From NCBI GenBank assembly GCA_013397845.1, contig VZTG01007875.1, positions 620,001 to 684,000 of the forward strand: a DNA stretch of 64,000 nt, read 5' to 3'. A program made the translations under genes and the position numbers. Below are positions 24,830 to 39,100 of this stretch, one piece after another. The notes beneath the pieces were generated by a model, which saw only the letters and a list, made by a program, of their open reading frames with translations, did not search any database and was not told where the DNA came from. This DNA comes from Melanocharis versteri. Its lineage: Eukaryota; Chordata; Aves; Passeriformes; Melanocharitidae. How positions within the stretch are numbered: position 1 is the first letter of the stretch; every line of letters begins with the position of its first letter.

Positions 24830-25560
24830 ATGACTTCCAACCATCCCACTAACTGATTTTTCAGCAGAGACAATGCCAAGTAGGTCTGGAAGTCCTTATT
24901 CACCATCACAAATACTGCATTAATTCCTATGTTCAAGGATTTAAGTAATAATTTCCCCTGTGGTGCCATATTAAATGCTTTTCTGGAGATGACTGATATA
25001 TTAATTTTATTGCAACTCTCTTGTTGAAAATAAAAATAAGACGTTAATTTAAAAGTAGTTGTATTTCCTGAATCTATATTAGATTTTATCCAATTTTAAA
25101 TTAAATCCAAACCTTTGAATATAATCTCCCACCAAATTTTGTTTCAAAGTATTGAGTGTCAAGCAGCCTCTCTGTTGATGCAGATAATTTTCCCCCCATA
25201 AACCATCTGTGGTTTATTTACAGGGCAGAATCTCTTTTTTGATATGCTCAACAAAATTTTTGTAACCCAAGCCAGAACTTCATATGCCTGCTCCTCCTTG
25301 GAGATGAGTGAATGAATGGGAAGTTAACTGGTTTCTGTAATGTGAATTTGAAGATCTTCGAGGTTTTCTTACACCTCACAATTGATTTTTTTGTTCTGTT
25401 TGTATTACTCCTCCTACCTCTGTTCTTCTACAAGGAAAACTGAAACCTAAAGGCAAAAGCATTCATGTAGTTAGTGGCCAAATCTTACTCTTACTCCATC
25501 TCTCATCCTCACTGAATACCAGACTCTTTAAAATCAATGTTCTTGTTTTGAAGTTGTAAA
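24830..25560 (-). mobile_element. Very old CR1-like LINE fragment, reverse transcriptase region
   Basis: On the minus strand it follows the plan of CR1 ORF2. The piece near 24970 ('TTAAATGCTTTTCTGGAGAT') corresponds to the region coding K-A-F-D. The piece near 25078-25095 corresponds to the stretch that follows the Q-x-G-F motif. The piece at about 25150 ('GTATTGAGTGTCAAGCAGCC') corresponds to the S-L-T-S-I-P segment. The piece near 25440 ('ACTGAAACCTAAAGGCAAAA') corresponds to the block upstream of the reverse transcriptase. The spacing between the last two landmarks, about 290 bases, is close to the roughly 310 bases between the same landmarks in the clearer copy at 35270-36110. No open frame survives. 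Confidence 0.55.
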
Positions 25561-28500
25561 GGAGCAAGGATGTTTAACCACTTGCTTTTAATTCCTTCAC
25601 ACAGTCTTACTCAGCTCATCTTTTGTACTGCTACTGTCAGGAGAATACCAGGTGACATGGGTGACCTGTTGGCCGCATGGGATGCTCCTGAGGGTCCCAT
25701 GTTTCCCTCACAGGCAGAATGAAAAGTTCAAGGTTTTCTTGGTTGGTTGGTTTTCGTGCTTTCAAGTTAAAGAAATTTCAGACATCCTGCACAGACAGTT
25801 TTCTTAACTGTCACTATCCAGTTCCTTTTTATTTCTCAAGTTTGTATTTTCAAATCTGCACATCTGTCCTTGCTTATTCTGAATCAGCTTGTATGAACAG
25901 GATCCAGTAATGTTCCTCCCACTTGGTCTTCATCAGTTATCAAGTCTAACTAGCCTAACAATCTTTCCTTGACTTTGTGACCATTTGGTGAAGAAATAAA
26001 TGGGCTATTGCATCCAAGGATAGCTGGATTTGACTACCATAGGTAGAGTTTGTGTCTGGGATGTTAAAATATCACCTAATGCCTACTTGCCCTTCCCTGT
26101 GGAGTAATATTAAAAAGGCTACAGCTACATTCAGCTGTCTGTGTAGGAGTGGCAGATCCCCAGCACCTTTTTTACTGACTTTCTCCAAAATGATATGGAG
26201 CCAAAGTAATCCAATTTCATGTATAGCAGGTCTTTTTTAAGCATTGCATCACAACATTAATACAGAATCTCACTGCTCTCCCCATTTAGTATTCTTTCTG
26301 AAGAACATTTCTACCTATTGTGTGCTTCCACTGACAATACGATGCTGTACTAAAACACTGAAAAGCTTAATCGATATATTAAGACAAAGCATATTAAAGA
26401 AAAATGCCACCACTCTTAGAGTCTCTATTTTTGGCATCATATGAATGAGTTCATACACAATGGTAGTTGTTAAGATTTACTTCAGGTTTGATACTCCTCC
26501 ATTATCAGTTCTGCTTTCAAAAATATCACCCATAACATAAATGCCTTGGAATTCAACTTTTGTTCTAACAGCTTCTTTAAAATTAAAAGTATAATCAATT
26601 AAAATCTTAATAATTTCTATCATTACTCATAAAATATTCTTTTAAAATTTAAATGCTAAATTAAATTTAAATATTTGCCAGTCTAAATTTGCAAGTAAAG
26701 ACATCTTCCATATATAATTATTTTACTCACATTTTGGAAACAGTCCTAAAACAGGAATAACACACTGAAATAGCAGAAACATCAGCACTCTAATTTAGTG
26801 CTCTGAGCTTATTTTTGGGAGGCTCACAAGACTAAGAAGATTTGAAGTCATATAGCTTCCACTTTCATTCTTGTTGACTTTGTAATATTTACAATTTAAT
26901 TCCATGTTCCAGGCTGTGAAAGATAGACAGGCACGAGCATACAAAATCTGTCAGTGAAAGTAAACTGTCTGATGAGGGGTAATACAGACATATTTACAAC
27001 TACAGTGGACCCTTTTTTAATGGTATTACTACATGGGAATTGACAATAACAGTGTAGGGTTTTTTTCCACCATAAGAAACCACAGATTCAAAATGTAAGG
27101 CTTTTCATGTGTCTGCCATGATGCAGTACCTGCTGATTACCATAAGCATTGTTAAACTACAAACATTTGTGTGTAACTCACACTCCACATTTGTGACACA
27201 CAGAGCACCTTCTGTTCTCTCGCTGTTTTCTGAGATCAGAAATAACACATATCCAGGAACCTTGGTTACCTGGCTAATACCCCTCTCTCTCTGAACAAAG
27301 TCTAGAGCTGTGGAGTTTCCATGCCCCAACTTTGGGAAAAAAGAAGCTGGGAGATGCTGTCCATCAGCATGGTCAGAAGTGTTCTTGTGAGCGGACTGCT
27401 GCCTGAACAGCTATTGTCACTGCAAAACATCTGAAAAATAGACTTCCAAAGCTTTCACTCAGTAAAGGAACAAGAATAACAAAACCACATACTGCTGGAG
27501 GTATTCACAGTATCTATCTTGAGGCATCCAGCTCAGATGCCTACACTGGGAGGTGAGTGCCTTCAGCATGACACAATAGTTCCAAAGAGTTCCGGTAAAG
27601 AGCACAATTATTTGCTCAAAGTAGCCTGTTTCTCCTCACTGTATACACATGATACTTAGGGTAACTACTTTTGTAAACTGGATTTTTAGATTCTTAATAT
27701 TTCGTAGTGTAGGTACCAATTTTGTTTACAGTTTTAGTGACTACTGTTTATTACAGTCATTCAGGCAGTTTAAGGCTCTATGTTTTCAGCAATGCTTGCA
27801 GGAATCCTTAAAAAAGCACATGGAGATTTGAATATAGCACAGTCTTGCACAATCTTCTAGGGCTCATTTTAGCTTGGTATGAAAGGGCCTGTGTGGATTT
27901 TGCAATCTTAACTCTTCAGAATCTGAGGCTAAATGCAAAGAGTAACTGAAAGCCTCTAAGGGATAACAACAGTAACAAAGAAAATATAAATTAGAAATTC
28001 AAATTTTATCTTCCAAGCAGCGACGTGGACACAGATCCCAAAGCCAAAACTAGCTCTGATGAACTACCGAAGGTTTTAACATGTTTTACTGTTATCATTA
28101 TTATTTTCTATGGCTTCATATAGCTTTTCCTCCTTATTTATACTACATACATTATACTATGTCCTTTTAGCCAAATAATACTGTATGTTGAATTATACCA
28201 GTGTCTCTGATTTCCATGGAATCAGATTGGATTCACACTGGTACAGTTTATATAAAAGTTCGGCTGTCTGGTGCTTTTCAGCTCAGGAATAAGTAAGGGC
28301 TGCTTATTAGGGTCTTTGTGGTTTTGATACAGTCTAGTTCTCTTGGGAAAAATAAAGCAACCCCACAAAGAGTGATTCCCAAATTTATTTGATTCCAGTG
28401 CAGAACACACCTAACAGAGGAAAACAAAAAGGATATTGTCATGTCCTGGGATAGGCTGCATTGCATTCATGGTTTCACATTCCCTTCTCTGGGAACCTCT

Positions 28501-30190
28501 TTCTGCCCTGCTCTTCAAAGACTGTGCTAGCTTTCAGATGGATACTGGTCATAGTTCAATGGTATTCCAGTGCCTAAATATAGGTGTCTAGCACGACTGT
28601 AGATACCCTTAGGTATGGGAGCTATTCACAGAGACTGGCGGATATGACGTAACACATACATTAGATCCACAGCTTTACTAATGTTCCCTGCTGAATTAAA
28701 GATCAGAATAGTATCTAAATCAACCATATTCTATGTACTATGCTGTCTCATGTTTTAATAAGGTAAAGCAAACATCTTGCTATCATCCAGATTAAAAGTA
28801 CATAGTGACAAAAAGCACTCCACAAAGTAAGATTTCATAAACGAAATCTCATTTAATATGATAACCTCTAAATAAAGCAATAGAAATCCTTCTTAGTTTA
28901 TGTCTCATTAGTTTTGCTGCACCATTTTGTTTTGCCTCCTGTTTGTAAGTGACTGTTCAGCTATTGCCACCTAGTGATGGGAAGCAAAACAGGCAGAAAC
29001 AAGAGAACGGTAAATAATGCATAGGGAATGCATGTTTACAGAATAAATTGTGTCAAAATGGAAGACTGCAGCATTGAAATGAAGCACATGTTTGTATTTC
29101 TGAAGCAAGGGCATCAGTCAGCTTGGGTACAGTTATTTAAAATATTTAAATAGAAACCTATTGAATGGTATTTAATAGAATAAAACAACATATTTTCATA
29201 GATACATTTTAGATTCACTCATTATCCAGCTCTCACCCTCAGCTTGTTTAGTGAATTCATTAGAGTAATTAAATAGGTTGTAAGGAGTTTGTGCCTTATC
29301 TATAAATAACAAATGACAACTAGGCATTTTGCAGAGGATTAATCGGTTAATGTTGGAATTATGCCTTCAAGATTAAAAGTACTATTATTCTTCCCTTGAA
29401 TTTTCTTTGGAGCTGTCAAACTGACATGTCCTCTTAGGACTTTGTCATTCACCTCTGAGTTTCTCCCTAGCTGAACAGCATCTGGAAGCATCAGCCAGTC
29501 AGGAACAAATTTTGTTTGCCCAGACTTACCATACACGTGCTAAAAATACACCATCCTGAAAGCCATTAGGAAATCTGCACCACTACCACTGGGGCACGGA
29601 CACAGGCAACACTGATGCAAGAAATACTGCTGTGCATGTCAAAACGCGGCCTGTGTCCCAAAAGCACAGCCCACAGGCATCAGCAGGCACGAGGAATAAC
29701 TGGAGCAGTGTTTTCTTCCTGCTCTTCACCTGAAGTTTCCAGGAACCATCCCTAAACAAGCTGTTTTCCACTACTGAAATCCTATATACTTCTTCCCTTC
29801 TCAGTCACCATCACTGAAGGTGACTCTGATTCTGGGTGCTTGTTTCAGAGATGAGATGGAGTAACTGAACCCCACCCACACACTCAAAGTATAATTTGTA
29901 TTTGCTAATTTACTCCTAAGAGATTGGTACCAGGTCTAGGACAGAGGGAATCCAGACTTTGTGGCTGTCCCTCTTTTCTTCATGTTATTACACATATTCC
30001 CTCATTACACAATGCATAGACTGAACCCCCATATACTGCAAAATCTAGGGCCATAATAAGTTGTAAACTCCCTCTTCCGCTTCCCTTCTGTCATGCAGTT
30101 GTATGTCTTCTGCCCTCCAGGAAACTCTGTAGGAGGGCAGAGAGGTGGAAGCCAGGAAGGGGAAGGGCTGGAGCATGCCCATTGCTAGAT
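25561..30190. other. AT-rich non-coding DNA, no gene seen
   Basis: No named repeat or coding signal. The stretches near 27640-27900 and 28860-29060 read as low-repeat sequence that could be conserved non-coding DNA, but conservation cannot be judged from one sequence. Confidence 0.5.
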
Positions 30191-30312
30191 ATTCACAGAG
30201 TCATGGAATAGTTTGGGTTGGATGGGACATTTGAAGATTGACTATTCCAAACCCCTGCCATGGGCAGGGACACCTTCCATTACATGGCATTGTTCAAAGC
30301 AACCTGTTTGTT
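30191..30312 (-). mobile_element. CR1 LINE 3' end
   Basis: The + strand reads 'TCATGGAATAGTTTGGGTTGG' then 'CCCTGCCATGGGCAGGGACA', the reverse complement of the well-known CR1 3' untranslated end. The octamer tail (ATTCTATG type) is represented by 'TCACAGAGTCATGG'. The element is truncated at its 5' side, which is normal for CR1. Confidence 0.95.
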
Positions 30313-33300
30313 CCTACCGGCGCTCTAGGGATGGCTCGCAACTACTGCACGTTACTGTAGCTGAGATCAGAAGAGTTCTTGGCTTTGTTTCTCCTCATTC
30401 TCGTGCTCAGACACACCCTGAGATTCCAAGCACAGCTTGGAATGGCCCTGTTCTGCCAGGGCCATGCGGCTGGTGAAAACTCCCCTTTCCCTTTCCTCCC
30501 CAGGCATGTAGGAGGCAGCTGGCTGGGAACTTGCCTTGGGAAAGGAAAAGCTCCCAACTCTTCAGTGAGGTGTCCGAGATGTGACAGAAAGCACAGCAAG
30601 ACAGACAAGCAGGGGTTGTACCCACTCAGATTGGTGAGCTGATACCAAAACCAAGGCACCCCTGACTCAAACACAAACCATATCACACACCTTAGTTTTG
30701 TCTCCCTTGTAGAGTAACATGTTTAAAATATTCATTTTCCACAAGACACCTCCCTGTAACATGTTGCACGTGTATAACGTTTTCATTGATAATCTAATTA
30801 GGAGGTGGAATTTTCAGTGCAATAGCTCCAATTTGTTCTCTAATACTAATCCATCCCCTAGACAGATCTTATCTCAACGTATGCACTTCCTGAGAGTGAT
30901 TTTAAACACAAATGTTTTCTTGAATCTCAAATACATTTACAGATTTATTTTCTTTCTCTCAATTCTGCCAGAGCAGTTCTTAAAGTTTTCCCTGACTTTA
31001 AATAAGATGGTCCAGTGACAGGCTACTTGCTTACTTGTTCTTTTTTTAAACTTTCCTTTCCATTCTCTCATTCTGTCTTTAATTATTAACACTTCTTCCT
31101 TTCTGGCTGACCTATTTGGATACTCACACCTCAATGTTTACATTATTCCGCAGAAAGGTATCCTTCTGCTTATGTCCCTTTGCTCCACTAGAAATATCAA
31201 TCTTAGAAGACAAGTCAATTTTTTACTTCTCTCATAAAATGAGAACAAAGATGTTGGAAAGATTTCAACCAGCTTGCATCTACTATAGATCAAGATGAGA
31301 TGGACATGGGATCAGATTGTACTACATTTGCTGCCTCCTACACCTTCCTATCAGGTATCAGGCTCTGCCCGCTATCAGAGAGAGGGTCAGACCAGCCAGG
31401 CATGGGGACTGAGCTGGCACACGTGCCCCTGTAATGCAAACACCTCCAGTCTCCTCAGGTGGGCCTTATGCATTCAGTGTCCACTCTGAATCATTCCAAA
31501 AAATGCTACCTCTTGCAACAGCTGCGTAAGAATTACATGGCTGGAACAGGGACTGAGCACCATCAGATTTAGCTGGCCATAGGTTACCTACCAGTTTTTC
31601 AAATGATGAAGTATCAATTTGTTTGTATCACTGCCATCAATTTTCCTTCCTTGACATGTACTTCCCTGACGTGTACCGGCACAAACAAGACTGTACATCC
31701 TTCACAGTAGGACACAGGCCCCTGCTCTGAGTGAAGTGCCTGGAATAGCTGGAGCCTGGCTCATTACAGTATAAGAGCTTGTTTCTCACTTTACTCAGAG
31801 GTGCAAATAGAAAGTTCAGGTTCAGGGAGCTCAGATCAATGCTACCTCCAGTTAGACCAGGGACCTAATGACTAAGCTAGAAAACATCTACAATTTTTAA
31901 AACATTTTTGTTTCAAGGTTGGAAGAACTAATACTTCAAAAATCAGGATTACCCAAGAAGTCATGCCAGCTGATAGACCAAAAAATAAATTATTCTTTCC
32001 CTGACTGTAGGTTATAAACAGGACATGCACGTACACTTCGGAGCTCACTCAGCTTAGCTATCTTTAATAGCTAGGCTGTCACCATGCCCTTCATCCCTTT
32101 GAAAATATTTCTGAATATCCAAAGTAAACATAAACAGCTGTCAGCAAATATCTTTATGACTCAAGCCACTGGCTACTTTACAACAACTTTACATAAATGA
32201 CTGCTGTGAGGTACTGTCAGGAAAAATCAGGCCATATGATTGCACAGTGAAATTTCTGTTTCTCATAGTTGCTTTTCCCTCACATTCCTCATTACATGCA
32301 GATGACCCTTCAGTTATAGCTTCTGCCTTAGTGCTCTCCTGTTATTATTCAAAATCATTTTCTCCATTCTTTCAAGAATTGATGTCAGTAAACCATCTCA
32401 ATCCTAGTCAGTTGTTGAAGGGAATATGTCTTGTTCTATGTAGTTTTGAATTCACTTTCCATATAATCCTCCTAGGCAAGCACTGGTGAGACACAGCATC
32501 TGGAATTTACTATGCAACACCCTTAACTTGCTCAACAGTGTGTTTAGATGCTGGCTAGATAGGAGACAACAATTTGGATTAAAAAAAAAAATCTCACTCA
32601 TCTTACATAAGAACGCTTGTTCTGACTTGCAAAATTTTTTCTATAATATTTTTTTAAGTACTGGGAAGCTAGAGTTGGTTTTTTGTTTGTTTTGCTTTGT
32701 TTTTTTTTTATTAGAACATTATCTGTAAGTATGTATTGTTTCACCTTTTGGAGTAATCTGCGCCAGGAGGGATCTCAATTTTGGAGAGAGAGTCTTTCTT
32801 TGCTGCTTTTTTCCCACCTAGAACATAGTACTTTTTAACTGATGAGCACTTGTTTGAGGGCTCTCCCTTGCTGTGGTGGTGAAGGTTTTGCAAGAGCAAC
32901 GCTTGGATCTGGGCACAGGCAACAGAATAGCTCTGGCATCCTCCAGCTCGCTGCTGTTCTACAGAAGCACGAGTGTCCTCACAGAGGCCAAGTTAAATAT
33001 ACGTGCAGTCTTTGTAACTGGGTTTTTAATATCCTTCAGAGTCCATCCTTTCCTGCTAAACTAAAAAATGTCTTGGGTCTCCCAGAGACATGAGGTCCAA
33101 CACAGCTGCTTTCTTATGTTGGAAAAAGGTAAATGACCTTCTTCCGTTTAAGAAGGTTATGTTACTCAAGGTTTCTTGCATGCTGCATTTGAATGGAAAC
33201 TGCAATTTAGCGAAAAAATGTATGAAACAAAATATCTAATCTGCTTCTTATTAACTAAAAGAAAAAAGAAAGTACTTTAGGCTTAGTACACAAGGAAGAA

Positions 33301-35000
33301 AGCACACAAAGATGTCACATTTTAAACTGAACAGTTTCCTAGAAAAGGCAGTAGTAATTATAGTTGCTTTAACTACACTTAAAATGATTAATGATTTTGA
33401 GTCACCACAGCGTAGATTTTCAAAGGCATTTAGTTTCTGAAACATCTACCAGTTGCTTTGTATACTATTAAGTGTCTAATCTGGTTAAGTATCAAACTCC
33501 CATGTACTTGTTTATCCACTGCATCATTAAAGGCTTTGAAAATCTAAACTAGTTTTTTAGAAACTTATTAAAATTAGCAGATCTTATTCTCTCCCTTTTT
33601 TTTTTTGTTTGCCAGATCAGAAGAGGAAAGTGGTTCTTTCTTTTTCATCTCTGGTTTGGCTTCTCAGCTGTGAAGTGAGATCTAAAATATAGGATATATA
33701 ACTGAAAACAATCCACTGAGACAGAATACTTTTATTTTAATATCGTGCTTAGATCTGGAAAAAATCCAGTTAACTTTTATAGCAACCTAATTCAAAAGGG
33801 AATGGTGATCATAAAAAAATAACAACTGGGATTCACCTGCTCTGAAATCTTTCAGTGCAGCTGCAGGCGGTGCTGGGTGTGGAACCTGAGCTCATGCTCA
33901 GTCGGGTACCGGTGCTCAGTGACACCGTATCTTCCTGCCTCACACTGGGCTCCAATGCACGGACCTTGCCTGAACTCTTCCACAGATCAAGGGAGGTCAT
34001 CACCAGCTACTGACTAATTCAGTGAACTAAGAACGTAGCATCAGCACAGGCGGAACCCTTTATAAGACGGAAACTTCTCCAAGAACAGAAGGATACTTCT
34101 CCCCCCCCCGATAATACGACGGATTTCACCCAAAGTGTGTTTTCTTGTTTGATTAAGCTAACATGAGATTGTGCTACTGCTGAAAAAGCTGTGAAATTCT
34201 TCCGTCCCCTCCCTTTCCTCCATATTTTCCATCAGGTCTCCTTGTGCTGGCACTAGTTAGGAGCAGAAGTTTGATTTGAGTAGAGGGTGTATCTTGGGGC
34301 TACAGAGTTACCTTCATTACCTTCAGCTATGAATGAGTTTATGAGTATCCCCACAGAGCCATATGATCACTGCAGTCAATGCAATGGAGGCTGGTGGGTG
34401 TTCGGGTGGGGGAAAGAATCAAAGGAAAATTATGCTTCTAAATTGAAAAAAAAAACACCCAACCTCTTTAAAAAAATCAGAGACATGCTTTTCATAGGTA
34501 TTATGTGCTTAAATAGCTTTCCTAACTGCTCATACGCATTTACAAACACCTCTGAGAGGCACTTTTACCTATAAGAGGCACTGCTTTTTATAGTAAGAAC
34601 ATTCTTCCAAGCCATTTTTCTGGCTGAGCCCTTATTAAACTTTGGCTGTTGCAGGAACGGATACATTTTAGCCCTAATTGCAAGAAGCATGGTCAGAAAA
34701 TGAGCCTGAAGATTTAAAAAGCCAGAATGGACAGTGATAATCAGTCTTTATAGGATGATAAATCTGTTAAAGTTACTGCATCTGTTCCTTCTAGACCTCT
34801 ACTGTAAGAAAGGTGCAATGCTAATGCTTGTGGAAGTTCTTTCCGCTATTCCTTCTGCAAGTTTCAGGAGCGGAGGAAAGCAAGGGAGCTTAGAAAAGAA
34901 AGGTGTCTGCAACTCCTGCACCAATGGGCCTTGCCTATAGGCAACACACAGTGAAGTAGGCCTACAGAATTGCTTGACAGCTTTACCATTTATCTTTCAC
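30313..35000. other. Non-coding DNA, no gene supported
   Basis: Several overlapping frames at 30340-30690 lie on both strands in a slightly GC-richer patch and show no domain. The patch at 33840-34090 is CpG-richer and has a TATAAG word near 34061, but no exon could be attached to it. A C9 run lies at 34101-34109. Confidence 0.5.
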
Positions 35001-35027
35001 AAAAAAAAAAAAAAAAAAAAAAAAAAA
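35001..35027 (+). repeat. A27 homopolymer
   Basis: Twenty-seven consecutive A residues followed by GAAATTTC. An ambiguous base (N) follows at 35053. It could be the tail of a retrotransposed sequence or simple slippage. I do not recognise the sequence upstream. Confidence 0.9.
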
Positions 35028-35269
35028 GAAATTTCTTTTTTTAGAAAATTTTNTAGATTCTATTTTCTGGAAATATTTAGTGAGAAAGGTTGTCAATGAA
35101 CAGATTAATCAGGAAATGCCTAAACAATTTTAATTATCTTGGAAAGTAGTGTAAGAGAATTGGTAAGATTTTCAGTAATACAGAGTGAACCAAAGTACTT
35201 ATAGAAGTAGTAGGGGAAATACTGAACAAAACTGTGTTAAAATTGTATTAACTTGACTTTTCCTTTCAC

Positions 35270-36110
35270 TGAGCTTCATGAGATTCCTGTTAAACAGTAC
35301 TGGCTCCAGTATCAACCCCTGGGCTACACTGTTAGTGACTGACCTCCTGTGAGCCTTCCTGCTGCCACTCACAACCCAGTCAGCCTGGCAGCTCAGCCTT
35401 AACTCACCTCACTGTTCATTCATCGAGTCTGTATTTCATCATCGTGTCTACAGTGATGTTCAAGGAGATACTGTGGAAAGCCTTGGTAAAGTTGCAACAA
35501 ACAGTGTCCTTTGATTTTCCATCATCCACCAAGCTGGCTATCTATTGTTTTAGAAGGCCACCGAGTTCTTAAAGCACGATTTCCCCTTCATACAAACATG
35601 CTGACTGCTGCTGGCCATCTACTTTTCTTATGTTTGGGAATGGATTACAGGATTATTTGCCCCATCACTTTCCCACGGATTATGGTAAGGATTACCAGCC
35701 AGCAGCTCCCTGATCCTCTTCTTGCCCTTCCTGGAGAAAGGAGTCACTTTTGGTCTCTTCCAGTTCTCAGGAACCTCCCCCAGTAGCCATGAGCTTTCAA
35801 AGGCTATCAAGACTGGTCGGGCCATGATGCCAGCCAGCTTCCTCAGCCTTTGTGGTTGCATCCTGTCATGGATGCCCAGCTTGTTTCAAATGTTCCCCAA
35901 CCTGTTATCCCTGTACCAAGGGTAAGGCCTTAGTTCAGGCCTTCCCACTGGTCTCTGAGACCTGGGATTCCTGAAGATCTCCTGAAGGTAAAGACTGAGG
36001 CTAAGGCAGCATTGACTACCTGGGCCTTTTCCATCTCCATCTCTATCACCATCATTGTCCTTGCTCTTGAGTGAAGTTTACACGGTCACTGAGACCTCTT
36101 TTAGGATGGG
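35270..36110 (-). mobile_element. CR1 LINE fragment, ORF2 reverse transcriptase domain
   Basis: The clearest CR1 copy in the window. On the minus strand the peptide around 35861-35720 reads '..LAGIMARPVLIAFESSW' then 'LLGEVPENWKRPKVTP', the N-terminal reverse-transcriptase block of CR1 ORF2 (fingers region, with the E-V-P-x-x-W-K motif). Further towards lower coordinates come the 'K-G-K-K' element, the S-L-T-S-I-P equivalent at about 35680, the 'H-G-F' region at about 35590 and the segment coding K-A-F-x-T-V at about 35475. Frame breaks occur, so it makes no active enzyme. Both the 5' end and the 3' untranslated end are missing. Confidence 0.95.
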
Positions 36111-39100
36111 CTTTCAAGTGGGAAGAATAAAAATATAACAGATTATGCAGAAGCATTTCTTATCTGAAACCAGATAAAGGGCAAACTGTCACACTACTCT
36201 TACTTAAGAGTCCAACAACATTTAGTATGACAAATCTAAACTTAAATTACATTATTACTAGCTTCTAAAGAGAGAACTGCTGATTTTCTAGTTCCAGAAC
36301 AGATTTAAAATTGGACTTGTACACATATGCTTTGTTTATCCTCAATTCATTGGGCAGAAAATTACATTTCAGACCCTGAAATTCTATCTTGTGAGCTTAA
36401 TTTAGTCTCTGGTTTTCTGCTTTTCTTGTCATCCTTCTTTCACCCTGGCATCTTTCTGTAATAGTAAAACCTCTGCTGCAGAATTGACTTTTTATTTCGG
36501 AACAGAGCCTCAGCAACTTGTGGAAATTTAATACTTGAATGATTCTCTACAGAGGAATCAGTAACTGTCCACAATAAATCTAAACAAGTCTTATTGGAAG
36601 TACTTTATTGTGACTCACTGAACAAAGTGGTGCTGAGTTTTAATGACCTCGTGGTAATTAAAGTTCTGTCTTCTTGCTAGACAGACTGGTGATTCAACTA
36701 TGTAGGACCATGAATGCCATGCCCACATTAACACCTGGGGCTCTCTTGCCACGAGGCCAGGTGCAGCATGAAGCAGCCTACAAGTGTACAGCAAAACATT
36801 ATCTAAATGCTGGTGGCAACATCCAGTTCTCTCTCGATTCCTCAGCTCTTGCCAATTTCTGAAATGGGTCTGAGAATTGCTAGGAGAGTTATCCAGGCAA
36901 AATGCAGAAGAAATGGAGCAACTTTGCTAGAGAGAGATTTCTCTGACTTGAATAATAAGAACAGGAGAGGACAGGCCAGCAAGAGACTGACTACTTCAAA
37001 GACCCTAAACAAAGTAGGAAATACAGGACAAATGAGATTACAGTCTGAAAGATGGCACTTGTGAACTGTCCATCTCCTTACCAAAACACAGACTTAAGAT
37101 TATGCTTAAAAATTATTGTGCCGGCCTTATATTGTTCACAGCATAAATTACCCCAGAAAAGGTTTACTCTGATAGCAGATAATTCACAACAAATTGAGCA
37201 TACAGATACTGTATAGATAATCTCCAACATGTTCTGGAACTAATGCATGTTGCCATTACAGCCAACATGAAACAGTAACTCCAAAGACACAGAGCAAAAC
37301 CCCACAGAAAGTCACATCAATACCCTCAGGCAGTTATAAACCAACTAAATAAATAAAAAGCCCACTACACAACAGGTCCTTGTATGATGAGCCACAGGAT
37401 TGTGTCACACACAATATACATTGCATAACTACAGACATTTTTTTCCTTGAAACAGAAATATCTTCCAGTAATAGATGGAAAAGGTTTTTTTTAATCTTAA
37501 TAAATTTTAAGTATCTAAATATAATACTGTATTTTAGCTATGTATAGCCGCTACACATTAGTATATCCAGTGCAGAGGAATTTAAATTGATATCATATTG
37601 TGAAAAACTCTGCAATTTCAATTTCCCAAAAATCCCAAATATAATAAAGAATGTCCTGAGCTGCTCATGTCTGGTTCCTAATTTGAGATCCAACCCCCAA
37701 AATGCATAAAAAACCACATTCCAAAATAACCGCTCTTAATAACAATAAAGAAAATTAATATGAGAGCTGTGTTCTTTACAAAAAACTAAGTGTATTAACT
37801 CAGCATCTATCTGCTTACAGCTTGTTTACCAGATTTTTCATTAGGCAGTCTTTTGTAATTAAGATGAATTTTACTTTCTACACCAATCTTCAGGCCCAAC
37901 AGTCTAGAACCTAGATTAATAAAATACTGTTTTTTAAAAATACTTCTTAAAATTAAGCAAGTATTTTCAGAAAATCCTAAGCTTCTTGTTGTGGTAGTTC
38001 AACTTCAGGTACAGTAAGACAGCAAAAAAAGGAAAATTAAGAAACAAATGCAATTTTTTATTTCAGAAATTCCAAGATTGTTAGGTGATCTAACTTGGAT
38101 ACAGTATGCTCCAATTAAATGTGTATAAATAGCTGAAAGTTAGTTACCTGCCAAATGCATCCAGCAAGTGTACAGAAGTATCTAAAATTAAACAGGTACT
38201 ATAGAAGAAATATATTTTGAGTGATTTGTATGCAGTCCACAGACCCATCAGATTACCAAGAGAACATACTTCAGTGTCATTATCTACACTTGTTCATATG
38301 AAGATTGCTTTTCAGGAGGGGAACAGAATATCATCCAGAAGACTAAATCAAAGCCATTGCAACAACCTTTAAGTCTAATTCTTTTAAAACACTTTACTTG
38401 GTTGCTAAGCTTTTCATTACTGCAGATGCACTACTGTAAGACTTTAAAAATAATGTCTGTCTTCCATGTATTAAAATATGTATTTCACAACTCTATGAAA
38501 AAAACTATTGTCAATCTCTCCAATCCATTTACACAAAAATATATCTCTGTGGGCCAGAGATGGGCATATTTTTGTGGTGATTGCACCATTCACAGTGCAT
38601 CTTAAATCAGATAAAGAGAATAAACAGTTCTGTTGCCTCTTGATGGCCAAAGAAAGATTTACTCAGAAATAATGTTGACAAACCCTCATGGATTTACTGC
38701 ACATGAAATGTAGTTAAGGCTACTACCATTTGATATAAAGAGTGACTGACTTGTTCTTAAATGTTTTATAATATTTTTGTTTGTTTCCTATTTTGCTAAC
38801 ATTTCTTAGGATTCTGGCTTCTATTTTAAAATATGATATGTTTTATATTGATATACTTTTTCAGAGATACAGCCAGTGTTGAATATTAGTTCAGTGCTTC
38901 TTCTTGAAAACCATGTAAACATACAAAAACCCCAAAACTGTTATATTTCCCAGAAGGTGAGCATTCGGCACAAATTTTAATATTTTCCTCTACACTTTAA
39001 CCATTATCCCCTAGAAAGGACAAAGCAGAGAGCCAAAGAGTGGAACTGGCAAACCATGTTACTAAAGCAGATTCCTTTTTCACATGCTATTTCTAAGGCA

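Noticed and set aside
28966..28980. CTCF-like word 'CCACCTAGTGATGG'
   Set aside because: It does not align with the CTCF core without a shift and several mismatches.
36807..37064. Lys/Arg-rich + strand frame
   Set aside because: Purine-rich composition explains it. No domain, and a minus-strand frame of equal length overlaps it.
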